A stretch of 33,261 nucleotides of DNA from Bacteroidaceae bacterium (GCA_900752815.1 CAADWS010000162.1:1-33261); one strand, 5' to 3'; shown: positions 9,201 to 17,137, counted from the stretch's first letter. The notes: generated from the sequence alone by a model not told the origin. Numbers and translations are program-made.

Positions 9201-9305
9201 ATATTTGGTGGTAAGCGAGGCGGTCCTGTAGAAAAAGGAGAGCCGGGAAGACATGGCGGCCCTGCCGGTCCTGGTGGCGGACGTCCGATGCGCATGAGAA
9301 TGTAA
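6294..9305 (+). CDS. TonB-receptor-like outer-membrane beta-barrel protein, paralogue 2
   Basis: The start is the ATG at 6294 (a GTG precedes it at 6291), giving 1003 residues. A signal peptide (MNKWVFLLCFLLFG, cut near GAAAQ) leads into a carboxypeptidase-regulatory-like domain (VSGKVQDSQTQEAVEFATVA), a plug-like domain (EGSTLEALIEQLPGVEV; ITWNGKEVKEFLVNGKDFF; YTEQTGIDDGNE) and a long barrel whose end reads MLHFIYKLN. The sequence follows paralogues 1 and 3 closely throughout, including VDNSNPLSVSMGNPGLKPSW and YTRPENINGNWN. A 28-residue Gly/Pro/Arg-rich tail (GGPAGPGGGRPMRMRM at its end) follows the last barrel strand. By eye its codons are richer in A and T than those of paralogue 1. A promoter lies at 6060-6092 and a terminator at 9323-9370. 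Cargo unknown. Confidence 0.85.
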   Translation: MNKWVFLLCFLLFGSIGAAAQKYVVSGKVQDSQTQEAVEFATVALLRSDSSIAVNGATDEKGNFKLNARAAGKYTLKVSYLGYTTYRQTVELTSRAPKSQGLVVPLKSMDQMLGTAVVTATASKVAQKEDTTMFNASAYRVPEGSTLEALIEQLPGVEVDENGTITWNGKEVKEFLVNGKDFFKGDKDVAMKNLPTDLISKIKAYDKKSDYTEQTGIDDGNETTVLDISTKQAMKESWISNLDAGYGTDDRYSLKFFGSRFTDLSRVSAFASLNNVNDRGFRGWRSQSGLTARKNAGLDFSWENTNEKRAAGRLEFGGSANYSHVGNDVLTRTSSETFLSSGSKSSFANSINRNSSSNTNFGINFRAEWNPDTMTNIRFRPSFNYSNGDSDGDSRSATFNDDPYAIDGMVSPLDSIFLENPPLSLKDIAVNSNLRSSLSDNKSYNVNGSLNMVRRFNALGRNISLNVDGGYSESESNSFSISNIVYFNGQPKDYLNQYSTTPSKNWNYKVQVGYAEPLTKNLFAEARYSYAYKFNDSNRSRYNLDEILNDPDYVWNIYENCPAIGTLPSDDEILNAVRDDVNSQYATYRHYNQQGSLGLRYNTKEIRMNASLGISPEKTKMEYERPGQNIDTLVIRKVTNLSPQLRFRYRFSDTKNLDIRYNGRSSQPSMTDLLEVVDNSNPLSVSMGNPGLKPSWNNDFTAYYNGYNVEQQRGISAGVSYSQTKNSVSNLLVFDEATGISYTRPENINGNWNTSGHFMINTGLGEEKNFTISSFSMARYKNSVGFVSTFNSDENPVTGNPDGSDLTYYNKIFDAANIEKNITRSLSLRENLRFSYRNDWFDVGVIGRGNYNHARSEQKENANLDTWTYAYGANANFNFDWGMSFTTDLTMNSRRGFSEASMNTDELIWNVQISQSFLKRKEAVVSLQIFDILKQQSNVSRTINAMQRSDSWNNSINSYAMLHFIYKLNIFGGKRGGPVEKGEPGRHGGPAGPGGGRPMRMRM

Positions 9306-9322
9306 TCAGCCGTTATAAGAAT

Positions 9323-9371
9323 AAGGTGGCCAGAAAGTCCTGTGGCTTTGGTGGTCACCTTTTCTTTTTGG
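9323..9371 (+). terminator. Rho-independent terminator after paralogue 2
   Basis: AAGGTGGCCA (9323-9332) pairs with TGGTCACCTT (9352-9361) over 10 positions with one G-U, followed by TTTTCTTTTT. It shows that paralogue 2 is a single-gene transcript and paralogue 3 needs its own promoter. Confidence 0.7.
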
Positions 9372-9573
9372 GTGGATGAGTTTGGGCTAGCCATCGGATG
9401 CACTTTTGGAAAAAGGGATGGATTCAGTTTGTCCTTGCTGAAAGTTTTCATGAAAAAGAAAAGGAAGTTGGGTTTAACTTTTTATCTTTACGGTTATCTA
9501 TGTATATAGAGTGATATTTCCTTCCAACACCTCCTTGATGTTGGGCCATTTGTTTGCCTTAAATTGCTGGATA

Positions 9574-12525
9574 ATGAAAAAACGCTATAGTTTACTTTTT
9601 CTGATTTGGCTGTTGTCTTTTGCCTTGTGTGCGCAGACTTATCAGGTGACGGGAAATGTGGTGGACGGGCAAACTGCTGTTGGACTGGAGATGGCCAGTG
9701 CAGTGTTGTTGCGGCCGGACAGTTCACAAGTGACAGGTGTCAGGACTGGGAGTAAGGGGGATTTCAATATTCCGGTAAAGCAAGCAGGAAAGTATTTGCT
9801 GAAGATTTCATATATAGGGTATGCCTCTGTCTTCCGACAAGTGGAACTTTCGGACAAGTTGCCGAAAAATGATGTCGGTACGTTGAAACTTTTTGAGGAT
9901 GAGCATATATTGGGTACGGCAACGGTTACTGCGACCGCGGCAAAAGTGGAACAGGTGGAGGATACTACGGTGTTTAATGCTTCTGCCTATAGGGTGGCGG
10001 AGGGCTCCACGTTGGATGCTTTGGTGGAGCAATTGCCGGGAATAGAAGTGGAGGAGGATGGAACGATTACCTGGAACGGGAAACCTATAAAGGAGTTTCT
10101 GGTCAACGGAAAAGACTTTTTCAAGGGGAACAAGAAGCTGGCACTAGAAAATCTGCCGGCCGATTGGATTAGCCGCATCAAGGCATATGAAAAGCAAAGC
10201 GAATATACGGAACAGACGGGCATTGATGATGGGGAAGAATATCCTGTGCTGGACATTACTACAAAAAGGGAATTGAACCGGACGTGGATAGCCAACGCGG
10301 ATTTGGGCTATGGAACAGAGCAGCTTTACCAGGGAAAACTGTTCGCGTCTTTTTTTACGGAAGTGAGCCGCGTGTCGGCCTATGGGTCACTTGGCAATGC
10401 TGGAGGGAAGAGTTTTGGAACCAGGGGCGGACGTAACGGCGCAGGAGAGACGGACAGTAAATCGGGCGGTATGGATTTCAATTGGAACAATGGGAAAGAA
10501 AAGCGTGAAGCCGGCCGGCTGGAATTGGGCGGTAATTTTGATTTCGGACATTCTTCGACGCATCTGATTAATCAAACGAATTCGGAAACGTACTATGCGG
10601 GGAGTTCCACCAATTCCTATCGTGCGGCCCACAGTCTCAGCAACTCTTCGAATACCAGTCTGAACAGTTCGTTCCGGCTGGAGTGGGAACCCGATACGAT
10701 GACGAATATTAATTTCCACCCTACGCTGAATTGGTCGACGGGCGACAACAGCGGGCGTAACAGAACTGGAACTTTTAATGCCGACCCCTTTGAACTCGAC
10801 GGCATGCTGTCGCCGCTTGACAGCCTCTTCCTGGATGCCCCTGATGAGGATTTGCTGGCTATTGCCGTCAATCGGAACAAACGTCAGAATATGGGGAAAA
10901 GGGAAAGATTGTCGATGAACGGGAATTTGAACGTGGTGCGCCGCATCGGAACGAGGGGACGCAACGTTTCTGCCGGAATTTCCGGAGGTTTCAATACGAG
11001 CGAGAATACGTCATTTTCCATATCGGATATCCGCTACTATCTGAACAACGACTATAAATACCTCAACCAGTATAGTAACGTACCGTCGCATCAGTGGAAC
11101 TATGCATTCCGTTTGGGGTATGCCGAACCGATTACCGACCATTTATTTGCGGAGGTCCGCTATAGTTTCAGCAGCCGGTATACCGACAGTGAGAGGTCGC
11201 GTTATAATCTGGATCAAATTGACCCGGGAGAGGGCGACTGGGGGAATCCCTGGGAATATCCTCCCTTGGGCTCACTGCCGCCGGATGAGGTGCTTGAACT
11301 GGTGCGTGACTCTGTCAACAGCCAGTATGCTACCTATCGTTATTACAATCATACCGGGAGTTTCAGCTTACGTTATAACACGAAGGCCATCCGGTTCAGC
11401 GCGGGAGTGAATGTCAATCCGGAGAAAACGGAAATGGCCTACGAGCGTCCCGGGCAGCATATCGATACGGTCATTGTCCGCCGGGTGTCAAAGGTGTCAC
11501 CGCAATTGAATTTCCGCTACCGGATGGACAAACGCAATTATGTTGAGATAAAATACAGGGGTAATTCCTCTCAACCGTCGATGACGGACTTGCTGGCTGT
11601 GGTGGACAATTCCAACCCCATGAATATTTCCATGGGAAATCCGGGACTGCAACCTTCATGGCGCAATACGTTGGATGCTTCGTTTCGCGGATATAATGTG
11701 GAGCGTCAGCAAGGGATGGCTGCCGGCTTGGGATTTACTCTGACCAAGAATTCTGTCAGCAGTCTGCTGGTCTATGATGAATCGACGGGTGTGCGCTATC
11801 GCAGACCGAAAAATATCAATGGAAACTGGAATCTGCGTGCGAATTATATGTTTAATACAGGTATTGGAGAAGAGAAGAATTTCACCGTTACGACCAATAC
11901 CAATTTCTTCTTCAACAACAGTGTCGGCTTTGTCAGTGCTTTCAGCAGTGGCGGGGAGCAGGGGGAGAATGCCAATTCCGGAGACTATTCTTATTATGAT
12001 GCAATCTTTGAGGCTGCGGATGTGCAGAAGAATACGACCAAAACCCTCAGCATGCGCGAACGCCTGAATCTCTCCTATCGCAAGGACTGGCTGGATGTAG
12101 GTGTGCAGGGTTCGGTCAATTACAACCATTCCCGTTCCAACCTTCGCAAGCAGAACGACCGCGATACGTGGAACTATTCCTATGGGCTGCACACGAATTT
12201 GAAATTTGACTTCGGCTTTTCTTTTTCATCGAATTTCCGCGTCAGTTCCCGTCGTGGCTATCCCAATGACAAAATGAATACTGATGAATTTTTGTGGAAC
12301 GCACAGTTGGCATACAGTTTTCTCAAGCGAAAGGTTGCTACGGTGAGTTTGCAGTTCTATGATATCTTGCGCCAGCAGAGCAACACAAGCCATGTGGTCA
12401 GTGCTACTTATCGCAGTGATTCCTGGAATAACTCTATCCATTCTTACGCTATGCTGCATTTTATTTACAAGTTCCGGCAGCTGAGCGGGAAAGCTAAGGG
12501 CAAGGGCAAGAAAGGAAAGCGTTAG
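9574..12525 (+). CDS. TonB-receptor-like outer-membrane beta-barrel protein, paralogue 3
   Basis: I start it at 9574 (MKKRYSLLFLIWLLSFALCA), giving 983 residues and a clear signal peptide; the frame is open from 9511. Domain order is the same as in its two upstream paralogues: carboxypeptidase-regulatory-like (VTGNVVDGQTAVGLEMASAV), plug-like (EGSTLDALVEQLPGIEV; ITWNGKPIKEFLVNGKDFF; YTEQTGIDDGEE), then barrel. The last barrel strand is MLHFIYKFR, followed by a Gly/Lys tail (GKAKGKGKKGKR). A weak -7 (TATCTTTA, 9483-9490) is the best promoter candidate I see. The gene is convergent with the lipoprotein at 12544-12915, with only 18 nt between the stops. Cargo unknown; no SusD is present. Confidence 0.85.
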   Translation: MKKRYSLLFLIWLLSFALCAQTYQVTGNVVDGQTAVGLEMASAVLLRPDSSQVTGVRTGSKGDFNIPVKQAGKYLLKISYIGYASVFRQVELSDKLPKNDVGTLKLFEDEHILGTATVTATAAKVEQVEDTTVFNASAYRVAEGSTLDALVEQLPGIEVEEDGTITWNGKPIKEFLVNGKDFFKGNKKLALENLPADWISRIKAYEKQSEYTEQTGIDDGEEYPVLDITTKRELNRTWIANADLGYGTEQLYQGKLFASFFTEVSRVSAYGSLGNAGGKSFGTRGGRNGAGETDSKSGGMDFNWNNGKEKREAGRLELGGNFDFGHSSTHLINQTNSETYYAGSSTNSYRAAHSLSNSSNTSLNSSFRLEWEPDTMTNINFHPTLNWSTGDNSGRNRTGTFNADPFELDGMLSPLDSLFLDAPDEDLLAIAVNRNKRQNMGKRERLSMNGNLNVVRRIGTRGRNVSAGISGGFNTSENTSFSISDIRYYLNNDYKYLNQYSNVPSHQWNYAFRLGYAEPITDHLFAEVRYSFSSRYTDSERSRYNLDQIDPGEGDWGNPWEYPPLGSLPPDEVLELVRDSVNSQYATYRYYNHTGSFSLRYNTKAIRFSAGVNVNPEKTEMAYERPGQHIDTVIVRRVSKVSPQLNFRYRMDKRNYVEIKYRGNSSQPSMTDLLAVVDNSNPMNISMGNPGLQPSWRNTLDASFRGYNVERQQGMAAGLGFTLTKNSVSSLLVYDESTGVRYRRPKNINGNWNLRANYMFNTGIGEEKNFTVTTNTNFFFNNSVGFVSAFSSGGEQGENANSGDYSYYDAIFEAADVQKNTTKTLSMRERLNLSYRKDWLDVGVQGSVNYNHSRSNLRKQNDRDTWNYSYGLHTNLKFDFGFSFSSNFRVSSRRGYPNDKMNTDEFLWNAQLAYSFLKRKVATVSLQFYDILRQQSNTSHVVSATYRSDSWNNSIHSYAMLHFIYKFRQLSGKAKGKGKKGKR

Positions 12526-12543
12526 AGGAAAACTGCAATTTTT

Positions 12544-12915
12544 TTACTCGGTAATTTCGAAGAAGATAGTATCTGCCGCATATGATTTTCCTACTCCGTT
12601 TTCGGCAAAGGCAACGGCATAATAGACTCCCGGCTCCAGCCGTCGGGTGAAGGCCGTAAACTGCTGTGTAGGAACATCACTTACGGTTTCTGTGCGAAGG
12701 GTGTCGTTGCCATACAGGAAACCGCAACCTTTCAGCCGGCTGTTGGGGGAACTGAGCACTTCGCCCTGCAAGAGACAGCTGTCGGCCTCAACCTGCCAGC
12801 CCACGTTGCGGACAGTCGGTGCAAACGGCTGTTCGGACGAGCGGTCTACTGGGTTACAGCCCGGCAAAAGAAAACTTACTATAGGGAGACAAAGGAAAAG
12901 TTGTTTTTTGCTCAT
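12544..12915 (-). CDS. Lipoprotein with fibronectin-III-like domain
   Basis: This 123-residue protein has a lipoprotein signal, SFLLPGC with the lipid-bearing Cys at residue 20. The mature part reads like one beta-sandwich of the fibronectin-III kind (VGWQVEADSCLLQGEVLSSP; CGFLYGNDT; RLEPGVYYAVAFAENGVGKS), a layout common in small Bacteroidales surface lipoproteins. The function is not known. Its start lies 6 nt after the stop of dnaA on the same strand, so it is probably co-transcribed and perhaps translationally coupled to dnaA, an odd partner. It converges on outer-membrane paralogue 3. Confidence 0.75.
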   Translation of the reverse strand: MSKKQLFLCLPIVSFLLPGCNPVDRSSEQPFAPTVRNVGWQVEADSCLLQGEVLSSPNSRLKGCGFLYGNDTLRTETVSDVPTQQFTAFTRRLEPGVYYAVAFAENGVGKSYAADTIFFEITE

Positions 12916-12921
12916 CGCCTG

Positions 12922-14280
12922 TCATTTGGTTAAAAGTGATTCCATGGCTTCCACCTCATGCCGGTAGTCTTTGTCGGAGAAGATGCGGCGCGATACCTGC
13001 TCTATGCTGTAGAGCACGGTGGAATGGTCGCGGCCGCCAAAGCATCGGCCTATTTGGGAAAGGGAACAATTCGTGTATTTATGGCATAGATAAATACCCA
13101 TTTGCCGGGCTTGCACAATGTTCTGCTTGCGCGATTTCGAAACCAGTTCCTTGGACTTTACGCCGTAACGTTGCACCACCACTTCAATGATGTCGTTGGT
13201 CGTCAGTTCTTTCTTCTCCATGTTGACCACTCGCCCGATGACGCGTGAAACGAGATCGATGTCGATTTCGGCATCATCCATAACCGAGTAGGCCATGATG
13301 GAATTCAATATCCCTTCCAGTTCGCGCACACTGCTTTCAACGTTTTGTGCAATGTAGTCCACTATCTTGGTGGGGAAGTATTCCAGTCCGTCACGTTGGA
13401 TTTTGGACAACAGAATACGTTTGCGCAGAGCCACATCGGGCTTCTCCATCTGCGCGACTATCCCCCATTTGAAGCGGGTCAGCATGCGGTCCTCTATGCC
13501 CTCAAAATCCACGGGGGCGCGGTCGCAGGTGATGATGAGCTGGCGACGGTTCTGGTGCAGATGGTTGAAGATATGGAAAAACGCTTCCTGGGTTTTGCGT
13601 GTGGTGATTTCCTGGAAGTCATCAATTATCAGAATGTCAATGGACTGATAGAAGTTGATGAATTCGTTAACCGTATTGTTAATGACCGAATCGGTGTATT
13701 GAAGCCGGAAAATGTGTGCGGACACAAAGAGTACGCGTTTCTCGGGATGGAGCTGGCACAAGTGAATGCCCAGAGCATTGACCAGATGAGTCTTGCCTAC
13801 TCCCGACGGGCCGTAAAGGAAAAACGGGCTGAAGGTGGTCTGCTCAGGATGCTCGGCGATGGTCAGTGCCACGGAACGTGCCAACTTGTTGCTGTTTCCC
13901 TCAACAAAATTGGCAAACGTATAGTTCGGATTCAACTGTGGATCCAGGGCCGGCTTCTTTACGGCGGGGGCTTGCTGATTGAGCAAGTCGTTCTTGTGCA
14001 GCTCTTCACGCCGTCTGTTCTCTTCTGCCGCATTTTCGTCGTGCCAGATGAGGCGAATTTTGGGGCCGAACGTCTGCACGAGATTTCTTTGCACCAAATC
14101 GCGATGATGCTGGGTAATGAAGTCGCTGACCATACGGGCGGGTACGCTGATTACCAGTGCGTCATCTCGAAAGCTGACGAACTTGAGCTCAGCAAACCAC
14201 GTATCGTAAACGTTGGCGGGCAATTCCGCTCTTATGTTTTGCAGGCAGGTGTCCCATTGCCTGGCGACTTCTTTGTTCAT
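12922..14280 (-). CDS. dnaA: Chromosomal replication initiator protein DnaA
   Basis: DnaA is the AAA+ ATPase that binds DnaA boxes at the origin, opens the duplex and recruits the helicase. The 452-residue product has all four parts: domain I (residues 1-80, WDTCLQNIRAELPANVYDTW), a linker, the AAA+ core with Walker A GPSGVGKTH (157-165), Walker B ILIIDDFQ (216-223) and the arginine-containing sensor-2 region RELEG (319-323), and domain IV with the DnaA signature (about 397-424, ending GGRDHSTVLYS). The usual wording is DHTTVL, so Ser at 420 is a mild change. The start at 14280 gives a full domain I. The neighbours are not dnaN or recF, and I see no cluster of DnaA boxes nearby, so the origin may lie elsewhere. 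A candidate promoter lies at 14320-14355. Confidence 0.97.
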   Translation of the reverse strand: MNKEVARQWDTCLQNIRAELPANVYDTWFAELKFVSFRDDALVISVPARMVSDFITQHHRDLVQRNLVQTFGPKIRLIWHDENAAEENRRREELHKNDLLNQQAPAVKKPALDPQLNPNYTFANFVEGNSNKLARSVALTIAEHPEQTTFSPFFLYGPSGVGKTHLVNALGIHLCQLHPEKRVLFVSAHIFRLQYTDSVINNTVNEFINFYQSIDILIIDDFQEITTRKTQEAFFHIFNHLHQNRRQLIITCDRAPVDFEGIEDRMLTRFKWGIVAQMEKPDVALRKRILLSKIQRDGLEYFPTKIVDYIAQNVESSVRELEGILNSIMAYSVMDDAEIDIDLVSRVIGRVVNMEKKELTTNDIIEVVVQRYGVKSKELVSKSRKQNIVQARQMGIYLCHKYTNCSLSQIGRCFGGRDHSTVLYSIEQVSRRIFSDKDYRHEVEAMESLLTK

Positions 14281-14317
14281 ATGAGGCAGGAGATAATCCG
14301 TTCAAAAATGAAACGTG

Positions 14318-14354
14318 AATACAAAGTTCACATTTTTTTTTGAAATGGCCAATA
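14318..14354 (-). promoter_or_regulatory. Candidate dnaA promoter with a short inverted repeat
   Basis: On the minus strand ATTG, 20 nt, then GAACTTTG (7 of 8 to TAnnTTTG) forms a plausible promoter about 40 nt before the dnaA start. The -7 is inside GTGAA-n7-TTCAC, a small inverted repeat that could be a repressor site. Confidence 0.35.
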
Positions 14355-14662
14355 ATTTATGTATTCCTTCGGGTAAAATATTTTACAACGGTCAGAGAGA
14401 TAGAGGATTGTGTGCTTATATTTTTCATTAGGGCATTGTGCGCTCTGCAACGGGGTATTGTGCTGTTCCGTTTTGCTGAAGAGGGAAGCGTGGCTTCAGC
14501 ATGTGTCTTTCCATGGTGATGGGCAGAGTAGTGGCGCGGGGCCTGTCTGACAGGTATGCTTTTTTATGAATGTCCCGGAAAAGGACTACAGGTTCGTATT
14601 TAGGGAGAAAATGATACTGACGGATGTTGTGCCGGTCTGTAAATTTCATCGGATTTTACACT

Positions 14663-14746
14663 CAGTACTTTTGTGAAAACAGTCAGTACTTTAGAAAATT
14701 CTGTCAGTACTTTAGAAAAAACAATCCTTACTTTCGTAAAAAGCTG
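14663..14746 (-). repeat. 21-bp repeat array 2 (four units)
   Basis: Units of exactly 21 bp start at 14663, 14684, 14705 and 14726. On the minus strand, reading 5'->3', the unit cores are AAAGTAAGGATTG, AAAGTACTGACAG, AAAGTACTGACTG and AAAGTACTGAGTG, separated by A/T-rich tracts. The array lies about 95 nt beyond the tilS stop and reads in the same direction as tilS and dnaA. The order of unit variants matches array 4. Confidence 0.88.
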
Positions 14747-14841
14747 GTTTTGAGCTTGTGTGTTGTTGGCTTCTGCCGGTGGTAGATAAGTGGCGACCGG
14801 CGAAATCGCGCATTCAGGCGTTTCGCCGGTCTTGTGTGAAG

Positions 14842-16176
14842 TCACGTTGTCTCCTCGTAGCGGATGGAAATCACCCGTCGTGTGGAGGGTGTAATCGCTG
14901 CGCGCTGTGCTATGCGCTCGTTGACGAGCCAGACGATGCCTTCTTCGTCGCATACGGCCAGTGCACGCTGTTTGTCGATGACGGAGCGGTGGCGGTCGGT
15001 GAGCAGGTCGCTTACGAGTTTGCTCCCTTTCATCCCGTAAGGGCGGAAGCGGTCGCCGCTGGCTGTGCTGCGTATGTAGAGCGTTCCCCGGATGGCATCG
15101 GCATCCAACGTTGCATGGTTGGCCTCGCGGGAGGGTGGGATGGCTGGGGACTTCTGCTCCATGTGGTGAATCGTGAGTTGTCGGCCGCCGGGCAGTGTAA
15201 GTACACCTGCCGCCGGGATTTCCTGCATGGGAACGGGAGCCGGAATGTTGCGGATTTCCAGCGATTCCTGTTGGATGGCGGCCATGTAGTCTTGTGCCAT
15301 AAACGTGCGGCCGGTGGAACGCTGCAGGTTTTCCGCAATCTGTGAGATGGTTTGCGGGCGGAAGCCATAGGCTGTCAACCATTCATGCAACAGCGTGGCC
15401 GGCGCCGGAAGTTGCCGGAGTGCGGCCAGGTTTATGCGTATGCCGTCGGGTAAAGGTGTGCATGCCTGCTGTTGAAGATGGGCGATGGCAAAGTCGTAGA
15501 GTGTTTCTGCCTCGGCCAGGTGTTGTGCGGTCTGTGCCAGCGAGTGACGTATGGCGGGATTGAGCGTACGCATCAGCGGCAGCAGCTGATGCCGTATTTT
15601 GTTGCGTTTGTATTGCACCTCGGCGTTGGTGCTGTCTTCGATGTGGTGCTGCCCTTTTTCCCGCAGATAGTCTTCGAGTTCGTTACGGTCCACGCATAAC
15701 AGGGGGCGTATGATGTGGCTGTTGCGGGGCAGCATGCCGCGCAATCCGTGCAGTCCTGTGCCGCGTATGAGGTTGAGCAGCAGTGTTTCGGCGTTGTCGT
15801 CGCTGTGATGTGCCACGGCGACGGCTGCAGCCTTCAGGTCCAGGCGTATTTGTTCGAACCATTCGTAGCGCAGCCGGCGTGCGGCCATTTCGATGCTGAT
15901 GCCTGCACGCCGTGCGGTGCCGGTGGTGTCGAAATGCTGTATGTGCAGGCTGATGCCGTGCTGTTGGCAAAGGTCGCGTACGAACATTTCGTCGCGGTTG
16001 CTCTCTTCGCCGCGCAGATGGAAATTACAGTGGGCGGCTATTGTTTCATATCCGAGTTCGTTCAGGATGAGCAGCATGGCCACGCTGTCGGCTCCGCCGC
16101 TGACAGCTGTAATGATGCGGGCGGGCGGCAGTGGCAGATGGTTGTCGTCGATGTATTTTCGGATTTTTTCGAGCAT
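14842..16176 (-). CDS. tilS: tRNA(Ile)-lysidine synthase TilS
   Basis: TilS uses ATP to attach lysine to C34 of the CAU-anticodon tRNA(Ile), changing its reading from AUG to AUA; it is essential in most bacteria. The 444-residue product shows the N-type ATP pyrophosphatase P-loop SGGADS (residues 26-31), the following HCNFHLRGEESNRD and AHHSDDNAETLLLNLIRGTG segments typical of TilS, and the C-terminal domain with SGDRFRPYGMKGSKLVSDLL. Length is normal for the family. It starts at 16176, 21 nt after the stop of the radical SAM gene, so the two form an operon. Repeat array 2 follows its stop. Confidence 0.96.
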   Translation of the reverse strand: MLEKIRKYIDDNHLPLPPARIITAVSGGADSVAMLLILNELGYETIAAHCNFHLRGEESNRDEMFVRDLCQQHGISLHIQHFDTTGTARRAGISIEMAARRLRYEWFEQIRLDLKAAAVAVAHHSDDNAETLLLNLIRGTGLHGLRGMLPRNSHIIRPLLCVDRNELEDYLREKGQHHIEDSTNAEVQYKRNKIRHQLLPLMRTLNPAIRHSLAQTAQHLAEAETLYDFAIAHLQQQACTPLPDGIRINLAALRQLPAPATLLHEWLTAYGFRPQTISQIAENLQRSTGRTFMAQDYMAAIQQESLEIRNIPAPVPMQEIPAAGVLTLPGGRQLTIHHMEQKSPAIPPSREANHATLDADAIRGTLYIRSTASGDRFRPYGMKGSKLVSDLLTDRHRSVIDKQRALAVCDEEGIVWLVNERIAQRAAITPSTRRVISIRYEETT

Positions 16177-16197
16177 GTGGGGTGCAGTCCGTCGGGG

Positions 16198-16974
16198 TTA
16201 GTAGGAAACAGACACGTTGAAACCTGCGGCTTCCACTTGCCGGGCAATGCCGTCGAGCTCCTCGTGGGTAGCTTTCAGCAGTCCTGTGGCGGGAGTTTCC
16301 CGGTCAATGGTGTAAATCATGACTTGCCGGGGGCGGATGCGGCGCAGTGCGTCTATCCATGGGCCCACGTAGTCGTCGGTTGTGTTGTCTACACTCTTTC
16401 CGTTGTCTGTTCCTTTCATGAACAGGGTTTGTATGATGAGCTGTCCCTGGAAGGCACAAAGGTTTTCTACCACTTTTTCTATGTCATAGGACTGGGTGGG
16501 CTGGTTGACGCGCCGGATGTAGTCTGTGGAAACGGTATCCAGTTTGAGTATGTTGTTGTCGACGCGGAGCAGCGCGTTGAAGACCTCTTCGCGGCCTGCG
16601 AGCGTGGCGTTGCTCAGCACGCTGATTTTGCATTGGGGGCAGTAGCGGTTGCGCAGTTCAATGGTGTCCTCAATGATGCCTGCAAATTCGGGGTGTGACG
16701 TGGGCTCCCCGTTTCCGGCGAAGGTCAGAACATCCGGCAATTGTGCATCGCTTACCATTTTTTTTAGTCGCTCTTCGAGGGCTTGAGCCACCTCCTGCCG
16801 TGTGGGGCGCTTCAGATGCGGGCGGTGTGCGTTGTTGTAACCGCATTCGCAGTAGATGCAGTCGAATGTGCATATTTTCCCGTCGGCAGGCATCAGGTTA
16901 ATGCCGAGCGATATGCCGAGGCGGCGGCTGTGCACAGGTCCGAAGATGGGGGAAGGATAGAGAACGGTTGACAT
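16198..16974 (-). CDS. Radical SAM protein, TYW1-like (COG0731 group)
   Basis: The start is at 16974 (MSTVLYPSPIFGPVHSRRLG), giving 258 residues; the longer open frame to 17244 overlaps rplS and its terminator, so I reject it. The 4Fe-4S/SAM motif is C-x3-C-x2-C at residues 35, 39 and 42 (CTFDCIYC), with TFAGNGEPTSHPEF as the glycine-rich SAM-binding strand. This group is usually labelled wyosine-synthase-like after TYW1, but bacteria make no wyosine, so the substrate is unknown. The C-terminus keeps IYTIDRETP. It is transcribed with tilS (21-nt gap). The terminator at 17086-17117 separates it from rplS, so it must have its own start of transcription within 16975-17085; I see no clear promoter there. 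Confidence 0.85.
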   Translation of the reverse strand: MSTVLYPSPIFGPVHSRRLGISLGINLMPADGKICTFDCIYCECGYNNAHRPHLKRPTRQEVAQALEERLKKMVSDAQLPDVLTFAGNGEPTSHPEFAGIIEDTIELRNRYCPQCKISVLSNATLAGREEVFNALLRVDNNILKLDTVSTDYIRRVNQPTQSYDIEKVVENLCAFQGQLIIQTLFMKGTDNGKSVDNTTDDYVGPWIDALRRIRPRQVMIYTIDRETPATGLLKATHEELDGIARQVEAAGFNVSVSY

Positions 16975-17083
16975 GTTTTCCAGAATGGTTAGTGATGCGT
17001 TGTAAAGAGAGAAGGCAGAACTGTATGGTCGGAATCCTGCGTTATGCAGGAAAAAGGATGAACAGGTGCGGGAGAAGATGTTG

Positions 17084-17117
17084 AAAAAAGGAGATTTCCA
17101 GAGGGAAATCTCCTTTT
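17084..17117 (-). terminator. Strong terminator after rplS
   Basis: A 13-bp perfect stem (17087-17099 with 17104-17116, arm AAAGGAGATTTCC) closes a 4-nt loop and is followed on the minus strand by a run of six U. It begins about 20 nt beyond the rplS stop. The + strand side also has TTTT, so it may act weakly in both directions. Confidence 0.85.
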
Positions 17118-17137
17118 GGGACTTGACTTTTTCAAAG

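Larger units (their letters stand above)
14281..14841. other. Intergenic region upstream of dnaA with repeat array 2
   Basis: These 561 nt between tilS and dnaA hold the dnaA promoter candidate and repeat array 2 (14663-14746). A 73-codon frame on the minus strand (14428-14649) has no recognisable family and no clear ribosome binding site. I see no DnaA-box cluster. Confidence 0.5.

Noticed and set aside
13345..14343. 332-residue open frame on the plus strand across dnaA
   Set aside because: It is antisense to dnaA, which has every expected motif; composition and lack of a family mark it as a shadow.
14428..14649. 73-residue frame upstream of dnaA on the minus strand
   Set aside because: It has no family, an unusual composition and no convincing ribosome binding site; it may be real, but I cannot support it.
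14281..14841. Replication origin next to dnaA
   Set aside because: I searched for a cluster of TTATnCACA-type DnaA boxes and an AT-rich unwinding stretch and found neither; the 21-bp units are not DnaA boxes.
15715..16698. 327-residue open frame on the plus strand
   Set aside because: It is antisense to tilS and the radical SAM gene, both with clear catalytic motifs.
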